This document shows, in pieces, positions 35,415-44,471 of a stretch of DNA of 49,159 nt. The position numbers and the translations under genes were made by a program. The notes under the pieces are model-generated. The model saw only the letters and a list, made by a program, of their open reading frames with translations, had not been told where the DNA came from and did not search any database. This DNA is from Agrobacterium genomosp. 13 str. CFBP 6927 (GTDB taxonomy: Bacteria; Pseudomonadota; Alphaproteobacteria; Rhizobiales; Rhizobiaceae): NCBI GenBank assembly GCA_900012615.1, contig LT009756.1, positions 844,927 through 894,085 on the forward strand, written 5' to 3'. Each line of letters opens with the position of its first letter. The first letter of the stretch is position 1.

Positions 35415-36875
35415 ATGAAATTCGACAATTCCTATGCCCGCCTGCCGGAACGGTTCAGCGCCGCCGTGCTGCCGACGCCGGTGAAGGCGCCGCGGCTCAT
35501 CGCCTTCAATCGCGGGCTGGCCGATGAACTTCTTCTCGATGTGGCCGGCCTTGACGATGAAAGGCTGGCGGCGATCTTTTCCGGCAATGTCGTGCCGCAG
35601 GGGGCCGAGCCGCTGGCCATGGCCTATGCCGGCCACCAGTTCGGTGGTTTCGTGCCGCAGCTCGGCGATGGCCGCGCCATTCTGCTCGGCGAGGTGATCG
35701 ACAGGAATGGCAAGCGCCGCGATATCCAGCTCAAGGGCTCCGGCCCAACGCCGTTTTCGCGCAGGGGCGACGGTCGCGCGGCCCTTGGCCCGGTGCTGCG
35801 CGAATATATCGTGTCGGAGGCGATGTTTGCGCTCGGCATTCCCGCCACGCGGGCGCTCGCGGCCGTCCTCTCCGGCGAGAGGGTGCAGCGCGAAGTCGGC
35901 CTGCCGGGCGGCGTTTTCACCCGCGTGGCGGCAAGCCATATCCGTGTCGGCACGTTCCAGTTCTTCGCGGCGCGCGAGGATGACGAGGCGATCAGGAACC
36001 TTGCCGACTATGTGATCGACCGTCATTATCCCGAGGCGAAAGAGGCAGGCAATCCTTACCTCGCCCTGCTGCGCGGCATCGCGGAGAGGCAATGCGACCT
36101 CATCGCCCGATGGATGATGGTGGGCTTCATCCATGGCGTGATGAATACCGACAATATGGCGGTGTCAGGCGAAACCATCGATTTCGGCCCCTGCGCCTTC
36201 CTTGACGAATATCACCCCAACAAGGTCTTTTCATCCATCGATGCACAGGGCCGTTATGCCTTCAACAACCAGCCGGGCATCGCGCAATGGAACATTGCAA
36301 GGCTGGCGGAATGCCTGTTGCCGCTGCTCGATCCGCAGGTGGAGAAAGCCGCCGAACTCGCCAATGCCGTTCTCGCCGATTTCGCTGCCGCCTTTCCCAA
36401 ACGCTGGCTTGCCGGCATGCGCGAAAAGCTTGGCCTGACGGTGGAGGAAGAGGGCGACATCGATCTGGTGCAGGCGCTGCTGGCGCTGATGCAGGCATCG
36501 GAAGCGGATTATACGCTGACCTTCCGGCGTCTTTCCCATGCGGCCAATGGCGATGCCGAACCGTTTCGCGGCATGTTCATCGATATTGCGGGGGCAGACG
36601 AATTTCTGGCGCGCTGGCGGGAAAGGGCCGGTCGCGAGGGGATTTCCGATTCCGAACGATCAGCGGCGATGCTCTCCGTCAATCCCGCCATCATCCCGCG
36701 CAACCATCGGATCGAGGAACTGATCGAGGCAGCGGTGGAAGAGGGGGATTTCGAGCCCTTCCACGCCATGCTGAGAGCAATCGCCACGCCTTTCGAGGAG
36801 CGGCCAGATAATTTCGTCTATATGCAGCCGCCGATGAGCCATGAGCGGGTGTTTCGGACGTTTTGCGGGACGTAA
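35415..36875 (+). CDS. selO: Protein adenylyltransferase SelO (YdiU family)
   Basis: A 486-residue pseudokinase-fold enzyme that transfers AMP from ATP to protein hydroxyl groups. Residues align with those known in Pseudomonas SelO with a constant offset of six: Lys107 in IQLKGSG, Asp246-Asn247 in MNTDNMAV, and Asp256 in IDFGPC. GDGRAILLGE (84-93) is also conserved. The protein ends FCGT; this penultimate-region Cys corresponds to the selenocysteine of animal SelO. The ATG at 35415 lies about 10 nt after GGGAG. The known family role is redox regulation. It is divergent from the GH32 gene. Confidence 0.94.
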   Translation: MKFDNSYARLPERFSAAVLPTPVKAPRLIAFNRGLADELLLDVAGLDDERLAAIFSGNVVPQGAEPLAMAYAGHQFGGFVPQLGDGRAILLGEVIDRNGKRRDIQLKGSGPTPFSRRGDGRAALGPVLREYIVSEAMFALGIPATRALAAVLSGERVQREVGLPGGVFTRVAASHIRVGTFQFFAAREDDEAIRNLADYVIDRHYPEAKEAGNPYLALLRGIAERQCDLIARWMMVGFIHGVMNTDNMAVSGETIDFGPCAFLDEYHPNKVFSSIDAQGRYAFNNQPGIAQWNIARLAECLLPLLDPQVEKAAELANAVLADFAAAFPKRWLAGMREKLGLTVEEEGDIDLVQALLALMQASEADYTLTFRRLSHAANGDAEPFRGMFIDIAGADEFLARWRERAGREGISDSERSAAMLSVNPAIIPRNHRIEELIEAAVEEGDFEPFHAMLRAIATPFEERPDNFVYMQPPMSHERVFRTFCGT

Positions 36876-36893
36876 CGGGTTCGTCAATCCTCG

Positions 36894-37008
36894 CCGTCAT
36901 GCCGGACTTGACCCGGCATCCAGCCGCCGCGCGTCTGAGCGGCGAGAGAAGCCTTTTCAGCCCAAGGACTTGGGCTGGCTGGATACCGGCTCGAGGCCGG
37001 TATGACGG
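36894..37008. repeat. RIME-like palindromic repeat, family B, copy 3
   Basis: Ends CCGTCATGCCGG and CCGGTATGACGG; centre with GCGCGTCTGAGCGGCG and AGCCCAAGGACTTGGGCTGG. It lies between the convergent selO and saccharopine dehydrogenase-like genes and may serve as a bidirectional transcription boundary. Confidence 0.85.
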
Positions 37009-37030
37009 AGAAATGGGAGGAGATGTTCTC

Positions 37031-38131
37031 TCACCCAACCCGCGCGAGCGGCTCATGCGAACCATAATAGTGCCCGAACCGGTTTTCGAGGAATTTCGGC
37101 AGGGCCACTTCCTCCTGTCGCACGAAGCCCTTCTGCGGCAGGGCGCCTTCGGCAAGCAGATCGAGAACCGTGCAGATGCCGGCGGCGGTGGTGATCTGGA
37201 TGGCGCTCATCATGCGGCCGGAAACCGGGCCGGCATAGACCTTGTTGGCATAGGTTTCCTGCAGGAAACGCCCGTTGCGGGTGCCGCAGACGGTGACGAA
37301 GACGATGACTACATCCTGCATGGTGCCGGGCAGGGCGTTTTCGAACAGGTCCTTCAGCACATCGCGGCGATTGCGCAGGTTGAGGTCGTTCAGCAGCGCC
37401 TTCATGATCGCCACATGGCCGGGATAACGGATGGTGCGGTAATTCATCGTGCGCACCTTGCCTTCCAGCGTGGCGCAGAGCGTGCCGAGACCGCCCGAGG
37501 TGTTGAAGGCCTCATAGGTGACACCGTCGAGCGAAAATTCCTCACGTTCCTCCAGCGCCGGAACGGCGGTAAGGCGACCTTCGACGATCGCTTCGCAGGG
37601 CTCGATATATTCGTTGATCAGCCCGTCCGTGCTCCAGGTGAGGTTGTAGTTGAGCGCATTGGACGGATATTGCGGCAGAGCGCCGACGCGCATGCGCACG
37701 CTGTCCAGCTTGTCGAACTTTGCGGCAAGATCGGCAGCGACGATGGAGATGAAGCCGGGGGCAAGGCCGCATTGCGGGATGAGCGCCGTCCCGGCTGTTT
37801 CCGCGAGAGCCTTGACCTTGCGGGTGGATTCGACGTCTTCGGTCAGATCGAGATAATGCGTGCCGACGGTAACGGCCGCCTCTGCAATACCCGCCGTCAG
37901 GTGAAAGGGGGCGGCGGAGAGCACGGCGAATTTGCCTTTCAGCAGCGCTTCCAGAGCGGGACGGTCGGTGATGTCGACGATTTCGGTGTCGACCCGTTCA
38001 TGCGCCGGCACATTGGCCAGCTGATCGGCCGAACGGTCGGCGACGGTGATGCGATAATCGCCTGATGCGGCCAGCATCCAGGCGATGGCCGAACCGATAT
38101 TGCCCGCGCCGATGACGACGATGTTTTTCAT
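37031..38131 (-). CDS. Saccharopine dehydrogenase-like NAD(P)-binding oxidoreductase
   Basis: A 366-residue enzyme of the saccharopine dehydrogenase/lysine dehydrogenase family. The Rossmann NAD(P) motif is GAGNIGSAIAWML (about residues 8-20); the acidic residue after the second strand is in VADRSADQL. LSAAPFHLTAGIAEAA and LAPGFISIVAADLA follow the family pattern. It probably acts on lysine or a related amino acid. The ATG at 38131 has GGGGAA upstream. It is divergent from an Lrp/AsnC regulator, which often controls amino acid catabolic genes next to it. Confidence 0.88.
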   Translation of the reverse strand: MKNIVVIGAGNIGSAIAWMLAASGDYRITVADRSADQLANVPAHERVDTEIVDITDRPALEALLKGKFAVLSAAPFHLTAGIAEAAVTVGTHYLDLTEDVESTRKVKALAETAGTALIPQCGLAPGFISIVAADLAAKFDKLDSVRMRVGALPQYPSNALNYNLTWSTDGLINEYIEPCEAIVEGRLTAVPALEEREEFSLDGVTYEAFNTSGGLGTLCATLEGKVRTMNYRTIRYPGHVAIMKALLNDLNLRNRRDVLKDLFENALPGTMQDVVIVFVTVCGTRNGRFLQETYANKVYAGPVSGRMMSAIQITTAAGICTVLDLLAEGALPQKGFVRQEEVALPKFLENRFGHYYGSHEPLARVG

Positions 38132-38275
38132 GTTTTTGTTCCCCGCAGTGAATGCAAATGTGTCAGCGCAGATGCGCTTCAATAACAGAATGCCAGTTTT
38201 TATTGACGATTCGCAGCTTCACTATGTGCGGATAGCGGGTTAATATTAGGCAATAAGACGACAGGATTGGTCACT

Positions 38276-38707
38276 ATGACGATTGCCGACAAGGACCGGG
38301 CGCTGCTCGCCCTGCTTTCCGAAAATGCCCGCATGCCGGTGGCGGAACTGGCGCGCAAACTCGGCCTTTCGCGCACCACGGTGCAGGCCCGCATCGAGCG
38401 GCTGGAGGCGGACGGGGTGATTGCGGGTTATGGCCTCAGGCTTTCGGAAAGTTATCTTTCCGGACTGGTGCGCGCCCATGTGCTGATTACCATCGGGCCG
38501 AAGGCGCTGCCCGGTGTGACGGCGGCGCTCGCCGCCATCAAGGAGGTGACGACGCTGCATTCGGTGAGCGGCACCTTCGATCTCATTGCCATTCTGGCTG
38601 CGCCTTCGATCCTTGATCTCGACCGGTTGATCGACCGCATCGGCGCACTTGACGGCGTGGAGCGCACGCTGTCGTCGATCATTCTGTCGACGCGGATTTC
38701 GCGGTAG
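38276..38707 (+). CDS. Lrp/AsnC family transcriptional regulator
   Basis: A 143-residue feast/famine regulator. The N-terminal HTH contains LLSENARMPVAELARKLGLSRTTVQARIERLE, and the C-terminal RAM domain (about 65-140) forms the effector-binding octamer. The shared 144-bp region with the divergent dehydrogenase gene contains AT-rich stretches suited to Lrp binding (38190-38260). The most likely target is that dehydrogenase gene, induced by its amino acid substrate. The ATG at 38276 follows AGGA. Confidence 0.92.
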   Translation: MTIADKDRALLALLSENARMPVAELARKLGLSRTTVQARIERLEADGVIAGYGLRLSESYLSGLVRAHVLITIGPKALPGVTAALAAIKEVTTLHSVSGTFDLIAILAAPSILDLDRLIDRIGALDGVERTLSSIILSTRISR

Positions 38708-38742
38708 GAGCGTTTGAGGGAGTGGAAGATACGCGAAACCCA

Positions 38743-38865
38743 CTTCGGTCATGCCGGACTTGATCCGGCATCCAGCCGCCGCGCGTCTGCGCGGCGAATA
38801 GAGTCTTTTCAGCCCAAGGACTTGGGCTCGCTGGATACCGGATCAAGTCCGGTATGACGGAAGCG
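38743..38865. repeat. RIME-like palindromic repeat, family B, copy 4
   Basis: Ends CTTCGGTCATGCCGG and CCGGTATGACGGAAG; the centre has GCCGCGCGTCTGCGCGGC and AGCCCAAGGACTTGGGCT. It lies just after the Lrp/AsnC gene, between convergent genes. Confidence 0.85.
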
Positions 38866-38939
38866 ATGATCTGCAAAACGAAGCAGCAAACGAGCTTGCC
38901 GCTCCCATGCTTCCGTCGCTACGCGGGCGCGAAGACCCT

Positions 38940-39308
38940 CTAAACCACCGCCCGCTCATCATAAGCCCTCTGCGCCGCCATCACCGCGTCGATATTCCCC
39001 TCCGCCCAATGGGCAAGCGCCGCCACCGTGTCGGTCAGCGTCCGCCCCAGCGGCGTCAGCGAATATTCGACCGTCACCGGCACGGTCGGGAACACCTGCC
39101 TCGAAATCAACCCGTCGCGCTCGAGCTTCTTCAGCGTCTGCGACAGGACTTTCTGCGAAATGCCCTTGATCTCCCGCCGCAGCAGGTTGAAGCGCACCGC
39201 TTCCACCCGCAGCCGGTCGAGGATCAGCAGCGCCCATTTGTCGGCAATCCTGTCCAGCACCATGCGGGTGGGGCAGCGGTCTTCATAGACGTCATAGATA
39301 CGTTCCAT
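38940..39308 (-). CDS. HxlR-family transcriptional regulator
   Basis: A 122-residue winged helix-turn-helix regulator. The conserved Cys13 in EDRCPTRMVLDRIADKWALLIL is the residue that senses quinones or electrophiles in YodB/QsrR-type members. FNLLRREIKGISQKVLSQTLKKLERDGLI is the recognition region. An ATG at 39335 (nine residues more) is an alternative start; 39308 gives the typical length before the Cys. It is divergent from a QorB-like reductase, the same pairing as E. coli ytfH/ytfG. The operator is probably the GGTTTCC repeats between them. Confidence 0.88.
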   Translation of the reverse strand: MERIYDVYEDRCPTRMVLDRIADKWALLILDRLRVEAVRFNLLRREIKGISQKVLSQTLKKLERDGLISRQVFPTVPVTVEYSLTPLGRTLTDTVAALAHWAEGNIDAVMAAQRAYDERAVV

Positions 39309-39338
39309 GGGTTTGTTCCGTCGTTTCAGGGCCATGCC

Positions 39339-39427
39339 GGTTTCCGAAAGGAAACCAGATAACCGAAAAGTGCTCTCTTTTCATGATTTCGCAAACGCAG
39401 TACCTGTGTTTTCGAAACATGGTTTCC
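39339..39427. promoter_or_regulatory. Candidate HxlR operators (GGTTTCC repeats)
   Basis: GGTTTCC-GAAA-GGAAACC is a perfect 7-4-7 palindrome at 39339-39356. A further GGTTTCC lies at 39421-39427, inside GAAAC-ATG-GTTTC (39414-39426). Three copies of the heptamer within 90 bp of a divergent regulator/target pair strongly suggest binding sites. Confidence 0.6.
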
Positions 39428-39450
39428 ATTAGATACTACGGAGATTTGAG

Positions 39451-40290
39451 ATGACAGGCAAGATACTCGTAATCGGTTCCACCGGCACCATCGGCACGCC
39501 GCTGGTGAAAGCGCTCCTTTCCAAGGGCGAAAGCGTGAAGGCCGCCTCGCGCAGCGGCAACGCCACGGGTGGCGCGGAAGGCGTGCGTTTCGACTATACC
39601 GACGCATCGACTTATGCGGATGCCTTCGATGGTGTTGACCGTCTGTTCCTCATCCTGGCGGGCGGGCGTCTGGATGCCATCGACGCGCTGACGCCTGTGG
39701 TCGAGGAGGCGGCACGCCGCAAGGTGAAGATCGTGTTCCTCAGCGTCCTCGGTGTCGATGCCGATGATTCCATTCCCTATCGCCAGATCGAGCTGAAGAT
39801 CATCGCTTCGGGTACGCCTTACGTCATCCTGCGACCCAACTGGTTTGCCGATAATTTCCACAGCTACTGGAAGGCCGGCATCGACCACGGCCAGATCGCC
39901 GTGCCGGCCGGCGAGGGCAAGTCGAGCTTCATCGACGTGCGCGACATCGCCGACAGCGCCGCCGCAGCCCTGACCTCTGACGCCTTTAACGGCAAGGCTT
40001 TCAACCTGACGGGTCCGAAAGCCCTAGGTTACGGCGAAGCGGCCGCGCTGATATCGCAGGCGATCGGCAAGCCGGTTTCTTACACTGCCGTTTCGGATGA
40101 GGTCTTCATCGGCATTCTCACCGGTGCAGGCGTGCCGCAGGACTATGCCTCGTTCCTCGCCTCGATCTTCTATCCCGTGCGCGAAGGCTGGACAGCACTG
40201 GTGACCGGCGATGTCGAGACGCTGACCGGCCATGCGCCGCGTTCACTGGAGACCTATATCGCCGACAATCTGGACCGGCTGAAGGGCTGA
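39451..40290 (+). CDS. NmrA/QorB-like NAD(P)H-binding reductase
   Basis: A 279-residue protein of the atypical short-chain dehydrogenase family. The NAD(P) motif is GSTGTIGTPLVKAL (residues 9-22); ASRSGN follows the second strand. VFLSVLGVDAD and YVILRPNWFADNF match the NmrA/QorB (YtfG) group, quinone oxidoreductases or redox sensors without the usual catalytic Tyr-Lys pair. It is divergent from an HxlR regulator, implying induction by quinone-like stress. Confidence 0.9.
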   Translation: MTGKILVIGSTGTIGTPLVKALLSKGESVKAASRSGNATGGAEGVRFDYTDASTYADAFDGVDRLFLILAGGRLDAIDALTPVVEEAARRKVKIVFLSVLGVDADDSIPYRQIELKIIASGTPYVILRPNWFADNFHSYWKAGIDHGQIAVPAGEGKSSFIDVRDIADSAAAALTSDAFNGKAFNLTGPKALGYGEAAALISQAIGKPVSYTAVSDEVFIGILTGAGVPQDYASFLASIFYPVREGWTALVTGDVETLTGHAPRSLETYIADNLDRLKG

Positions 40291-40313
40291 GGCTCCAGGC
40301 GAGCCTGCCGCGC

Positions 40314-41978
40314 TCACGCCGGATCGGTGGAGCCGCGGCGGGCCTTGAAGAACATCTTCAGCCGCTGGATCTCCTCGGGGTTCCAGCCGCTTGGCGCGGT
40401 CACCTCCGTCCATGCATCGATATAATGTTCCGGCGCATAGACATGGCCATAACCGATGGGCGCGGTGGTGGCGGCGGCGACATCGAGGCCGAGCTGCAGC
40501 AGGGTGACGACCGGGAACCAGCGGAAGGATGTGGAAACGTCAGGTCCGTGGTGCGCCATCCATTGCGGCCGCCGGTAAAGCGAGGCGGCCTCGAAGAAGG
40601 TGATCGGGTCGCTGGCATATTGCAGATAGACGATCCGCATCGGCCCCCATTCCGCATCGGGCATATGCGCGGTCGTATATTGGTTGGCGAAGCGGATGAC
40701 GGAGGAATCGCGGAAACGCGGCAGCCATTCCGGCGTGCCCTTCACCCGGCCATTGGTGGCCATGCGCCATGTCGGGCTGGAAAAGGGCGGTCCGCTCCAC
40801 AGCGCGCCCTGGAACGGGTCGGAGAGCACATCGTAGAGATCCGAGGATTTCTGCGAGTTGAGCGAACCGAGGCTGAGGCCATGCAGGTAAAGCTTCGGCC
40901 GCGTTTCCTTCGGTAGCGTGGTCCAGTAGCCATAGACGGCCTCGAACAAAGCGCGTGCCGTCTCGACACCGTAATCCGGCTCCGTCAGCAGCGCGATCCA
41001 GCTCGAGAGATAGGAATATTGCACGGCGACGCTGGCGATATCGCCATCATGCAGATATTCGACCGTATCGAGCGCTTCCGGGTCGATCCAGCCGGTCCCG
41101 GTGGGAATGACCACCAGAAGCACCTTGCGCTCGAAACCGCCGACCCGTTTCAGCTCCTCCAGCGCTAAGGCCGCTCTTTCTTCCGGCGTCGAAGCCGAGT
41201 TGAGGCCCGCATAGACCCTGAGCGGCTCCTTTGCCGGGCGATGGGTGAAGGCGGATATTTCGGTGGCCGCCGGGCCTTCGGCGACGAATTCGCGCCCGCG
41301 TCGGCCGAGCGATTCCCATGTCATCAGCGAGGCGCTGCTGCCGGTCTTGAGTGCGTCTGACGGGCGCGGCACGTCGGGTTCGATCAGCGCATCCACCTGT
41401 TTCAGCGAGGAATCGGCAAATCTGAGGCCGATATCGAAGATCAGCCCATTGAGCAGCATCCATGAGAGGATGATTGCCACCGCGATACCGAGCACATTGG
41501 CAAGGCGGCGCGGCAGGAAATGGCGGCTGCGCGCCGCAAAGAACCGGCGGATAAGCTGAAACAGCCGGCCAGCGCCGATGAGGATGGCGGCGACCAGCAC
41601 CGCAAGGCCGCCGGTCTTGGTGGGGTGGGCGCTGGGCAGCGGATCGAGCTCCATCAAAACGCGGATGGAATTCTGCCAGTCCTTCGCCTGCCATAAAAAC
41701 GCGATGGCCGTGATGGCGGCGGCGAGCGCGATGAGAAAACGAATGCCGCGCGCATTGTGGCGCGAGGGTTCGGGCAGCTCCAGATAGGCCCAGATGGCGT
41801 GCAAAGCGACACCGATCAGATAACCGATGGCGAAGGAAAAGCCGCACAGCACCCCCTGCATCAGCCATGTACGCGGCAGGAGCGAGGGCGTGAGCGAAGC
41901 GCAGAACAGAATAGTGCCGAAGACGATGCCGGTTGCCGAAAGACCCGCAAACAACCGCTCAACCCATTGTTTCACCAA
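40314..41978 (-). CDS. Membrane alpha/beta-hydrolase family protein
   Basis: A 554-residue protein: about five N-terminal membrane helices (to about residue 185), then a cytoplasmic or periplasmic alpha/beta-hydrolase domain. The family-specific motif VVIPTGTGWIDPEAL (about 280-294), the nucleophile elbow GLSLGS (about 368-373) and the late GHVYAPEHYIDAW (with a probable catalytic His) agree with the two-part family of bacterial integral-membrane hydrolases (Pfam Abhydrolase_9 type). The substrate is unknown. It is convergent to the reductase gene. Confidence 0.87.
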   Translation of the reverse strand: MVKQWVERLFAGLSATGIVFGTILFCASLTPSLLPRTWLMQGVLCGFSFAIGYLIGVALHAIWAYLELPEPSRHNARGIRFLIALAAAITAIAFLWQAKDWQNSIRVLMELDPLPSAHPTKTGGLAVLVAAILIGAGRLFQLIRRFFAARSRHFLPRRLANVLGIAVAIILSWMLLNGLIFDIGLRFADSSLKQVDALIEPDVPRPSDALKTGSSASLMTWESLGRRGREFVAEGPAATEISAFTHRPAKEPLRVYAGLNSASTPEERAALALEELKRVGGFERKVLLVVIPTGTGWIDPEALDTVEYLHDGDIASVAVQYSYLSSWIALLTEPDYGVETARALFEAVYGYWTTLPKETRPKLYLHGLSLGSLNSQKSSDLYDVLSDPFQGALWSGPPFSSPTWRMATNGRVKGTPEWLPRFRDSSVIRFANQYTTAHMPDAEWGPMRIVYLQYASDPITFFEAASLYRRPQWMAHHGPDVSTSFRWFPVVTLLQLGLDVAAATTAPIGYGHVYAPEHYIDAWTEVTAPSGWNPEEIQRLKMFFKARRGSTDPA

Positions 41979-42264
41979 CTTGACTTGCCCCTTGTGCTCA
42001 TCGCCTGGTGCTGAGTGTAATATGTGACGGACGAGGGTGCAAATCCTGTTGGCAGGATAAAAATCACGATTATAGGAAAATAATCCTTTACAGCGTGACG
42101 GTGGTTTGATAGTGTTTGGCTACAGTCGGAGATTTGCGGCTGAAGACGGCGCACGGTCAAAAGGGTTGTCTCCGGTTTGATGGCAAGCTTCCCTTATAGT
42201 CGGTGCCATATTGTTGCCCATCCAGCCGCCGTCCAGTTTTGTTCTCTGGGCCAGAGCCGTTCTC
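41979..42264. other. Gene-free region upstream of the GTA cluster
   Basis: I see no supported gene. The interval is moderately AT-rich at 42040-42120 and presumably holds the promoter of the hydrolase gene on the minus strand. No GTA-specific promoter element is recognisable by eye. Confidence 0.4.
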
Positions 42265-42380
42265 CTCGTCATGCCGGGCTTGACCCGGCATCCAGCCGGC
42301 GCGCGTCTGCGCGGCGAAAAGACTTTTCAGCCCAATGACTTGGGCTGGCTGGATTCCGGCTCAGGGCCGGAATGAGGGGG
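42265..42380. repeat. RIME-like palindromic repeat, family B, copy 5
   Basis: Left arm CTCGTCATGCCGG, right arm CCGGAATGAGGG; centre with GCGCGCGTCTGCGCGGCG and AGCCCAATGACTTGGGCTGG. It lies 58 bp before the first GTA gene. Confidence 0.85.
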
Positions 42381-42437
42381 AAAAGATGTTCCGTCGCATA
42401 ACCGCAATCGCTGCCATTTCTCTCAAAGGCCAATCCC

Positions 42438-42965
42438 ATGACAATCTCCAGCAATTGCGATCCGGCGCTCTACGGCGTCTGGCCGGAAACGCCCGCCTAT
42501 GCGGGTGACGACATGCCGGACGCCGCACCGGAGACGAAGTCGCGGGCCGACAGGCTGGCCGCCGAAGATGCGGCGCGCAACGGCAGCCTGCGGCAATTGC
42601 TGAACGAGCTGACGGAGGAGATGCGCGAGCAGTTCTGCCTGTACCGCAATCTCCGCCAAGTGAGCGAAGCGGCCTTTCTGGCGACGGCGGAGGACGCTTC
42701 GGGCAAGCTGGCGCGCGCCGATGTGAAGGCTGCGACGGACCAGCTTTCGCTGATCGTCCGCACGCTGGAGCGGATCGACGCTTTGCAACGGGTGCTGGCG
42801 GAGGAGAGGGAAGCTCTTTTCAGCGAAGACGAAACCGAGGCCGGGGATTACGAAGCGGCGGTGGCGCATTTCCTCAACCGCATCGACGAACTGGCTGAAC
42901 AGAAATGCCGCGCGAAGATGGCGGCCGATCCCGCCCGCAGCCCATCCGCAGAAGCTGACGCATGA
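42438..42965 (+). CDS. GTA g1-like protein (probable small terminase)
   Basis: A 175-residue hydrophilic protein with predicted long helices (about 45-135), including LRQLLNELTEEMREQF and LSLIVRTLERIDAL. It sits directly before, and overlaps by 4 nt (ATGA), the large terminase gene, the position of orfg1 in RcGTA, whose product acts as a small terminase. No domain is recognisable by itself, so the call is from position. The ribosome-binding site is AAAGG. Confidence 0.65.
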   Translation: MTISSNCDPALYGVWPETPAYAGDDMPDAAPETKSRADRLAAEDAARNGSLRQLLNELTEEMREQFCLYRNLRQVSEAAFLATAEDASGKLARADVKAATDQLSLIVRTLERIDALQRVLAEEREALFSEDETEAGDYEAAVAHFLNRIDELAEQKCRAKMAADPARSPSAEADA

Positions 42966-44221
42966 CGGATATGCCGACCGGACCCCATCTGCCGGCGCAG
43001 GTCTTCAACCTCCTGCGTGACTGGCGTTTCATCGGCAACCTGCCGCAGCAACCGCCGGAGGGCGACTGGCGGACATGGCTGCTGATCGGCGGGCGCGGTT
43101 CCGGCAAGACCCGCGCCGGGGCGGAATGGGTGCATCGTGTCGCGTCCTCTGGCAAGCAGTCGGATTTGCGCATCGCGCTCGTGGCCGAAACGCTGGGCGA
43201 CGCCCGCGAGGTGATGATCGACGGCATTTCCGGCATCTGCCGCATCGCCCGCCGCCAGCGCCCCGCCTTCGAGGTATCGCGCCGGCGGCTCCTCTGGCCG
43301 AATGGCGCGATGGCGCAGGTGTTCTCTTCGGAAGACCCGGAAAGCCTGCGCGGCCCGCAATTCCACATGGCCTGGGCGGATGAGCTGGGCAAATGGAAAT
43401 ATCCGCAGGAAACCTGGGACATGCTGCAATTCGGCCTGCGTCTGGGTGAAACGCCCCGGCAACTGGTGACCACCACGCCACGGCCCATCCCGCTTTTAAA
43501 GGCGCTTCTTGCCGATCCCTCGACGCGGGTGGCGCGGATGCCGACGGCCATGAATGCGCGCAATCTCTCGCCCGGTTTTCTCAAAGCCATGCAGGACCGC
43601 TACGGCGGCACCCGGCTGGGGCGTCAGGAAATCGGCGGTGAATTGATCGACGAGCGTGAGGGCGCGCTGTGGAAACGCGCCGATCTGGAAGCGATCATCG
43701 AAGCGGCGCATGAGCCGCTCACGCGGATCGTGGTGGCGGTAGACCCGCCCGCCGGCATCGGTGAACATTCCTGCTGCGGCATTGTCGTGGCGGGGCTCGG
43801 CATGTCCGGGCGGCTTAACGTGCTTGCGGATTGTTCGGTGGAAGGCGAAACGCCGGCCGGCTGGGCCCGCGCCGTGGTCGCCGCCTTTCGCCGCCACGAG
43901 GCCGACCGGGTGGTGGCGGAAGTCAATCAGGGCGGGGAAATGGTGCGCGCCATGCTGCAGAGCATCGACGCCAACCTGCCGCTGACGCTGGTGCGGGCGA
44001 GCCGCGGCAAGTTCACCCGCGCCGAGCCGGTTGCCGCACTCTATGAGCAGGGCAGGGTGCGCCACGCCGCGCGGTTTGAAAAGCTGGAAGACCAGATGAC
44101 GGATTTCGGCCCCGACGGCCTATCCTCCGGGCGCTCGCCGGACCGGCTGGATGCGCTCGTCTGGGCGATAACGGCGCTGACGACGATGGTGGTGAGTGAA
44201 CCGAAGGTGCGGGGGATGTGA
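42962..44221 (+). CDS. GTA/phage large terminase (DNA packaging ATPase)
   Basis: A 419-residue terminase. ATPase part: Walker A GGRGSGKT (43-50) and Walker B MAWADE (136-141, Asp140-Glu141). Nuclease part: VVAVDPPAG near residues 258-266 with the first metal Asp, a central Glu in VVAEVNQGG, and the last Asp in SPDRLDALVWA. These are the RNase H-like nuclease positions. It packages DNA into capsids; in GTAs it fills heads with host DNA. It corresponds to orfg2. Confidence 0.93.
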   Translation: MTDMPTGPHLPAQVFNLLRDWRFIGNLPQQPPEGDWRTWLLIGGRGSGKTRAGAEWVHRVASSGKQSDLRIALVAETLGDAREVMIDGISGICRIARRQRPAFEVSRRRLLWPNGAMAQVFSSEDPESLRGPQFHMAWADELGKWKYPQETWDMLQFGLRLGETPRQLVTTTPRPIPLLKALLADPSTRVARMPTAMNARNLSPGFLKAMQDRYGGTRLGRQEIGGELIDEREGALWKRADLEAIIEAAHEPLTRIVVAVDPPAGIGEHSCCGIVVAGLGMSGRLNVLADCSVEGETPAGWARAVVAAFRRHEADRVVAEVNQGGEMVRAMLQSIDANLPLTLVRASRGKFTRAEPVAALYEQGRVRHAARFEKLEDQMTDFGPDGLSSGRSPDRLDALVWAITALTTMVVSEPKVRGM

Positions 44222-44282
44222 GGACGGCGATTATTGGCTGCCGCGAATGAGAGCCAATTACCGGTCGAGCGGATGCCCCGGT

Positions 44283-44427
44283 TTCTTCTCCCCGAGCGGG
44301 GAGAAGGTGGCGCGCAGCGCCGGATGAGGGGGCCACGGTCAAGATGTGCTGATAAAGTAGAGAGATGCGGAGAGCTTGCCCCCTCATCTGATCCTTCGGG
44401 CCATCTTCTCCCTGGCGGAGAGAAGAA
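44283..44427. repeat. Intergenic palindromic repeat, family A
   Basis: Left arm TTCTCCCCGAGCGGGGAGAA, GGATGAGGGGGCC, a variable centre, the inverted TTGCCCCCTCATCTGATCC and a right arm ending CTTCTCCCTGGCGGAGAGAA. It lies within the GTA cluster, between the terminase gene and the small gene at 44472-44579. Confidence 0.8.
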
Positions 44428-44471
44428 AAGCCGAGGCACCGTCAACGCCCATTTCGGGCGTCTGGCCGGTC

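Noticed and set aside
41972..42160. A 62-codon minus-strand frame before the hydrolase gene
   Set aside because: No ribosome-binding site, no family resemblance, in an AT-rich promoter region.
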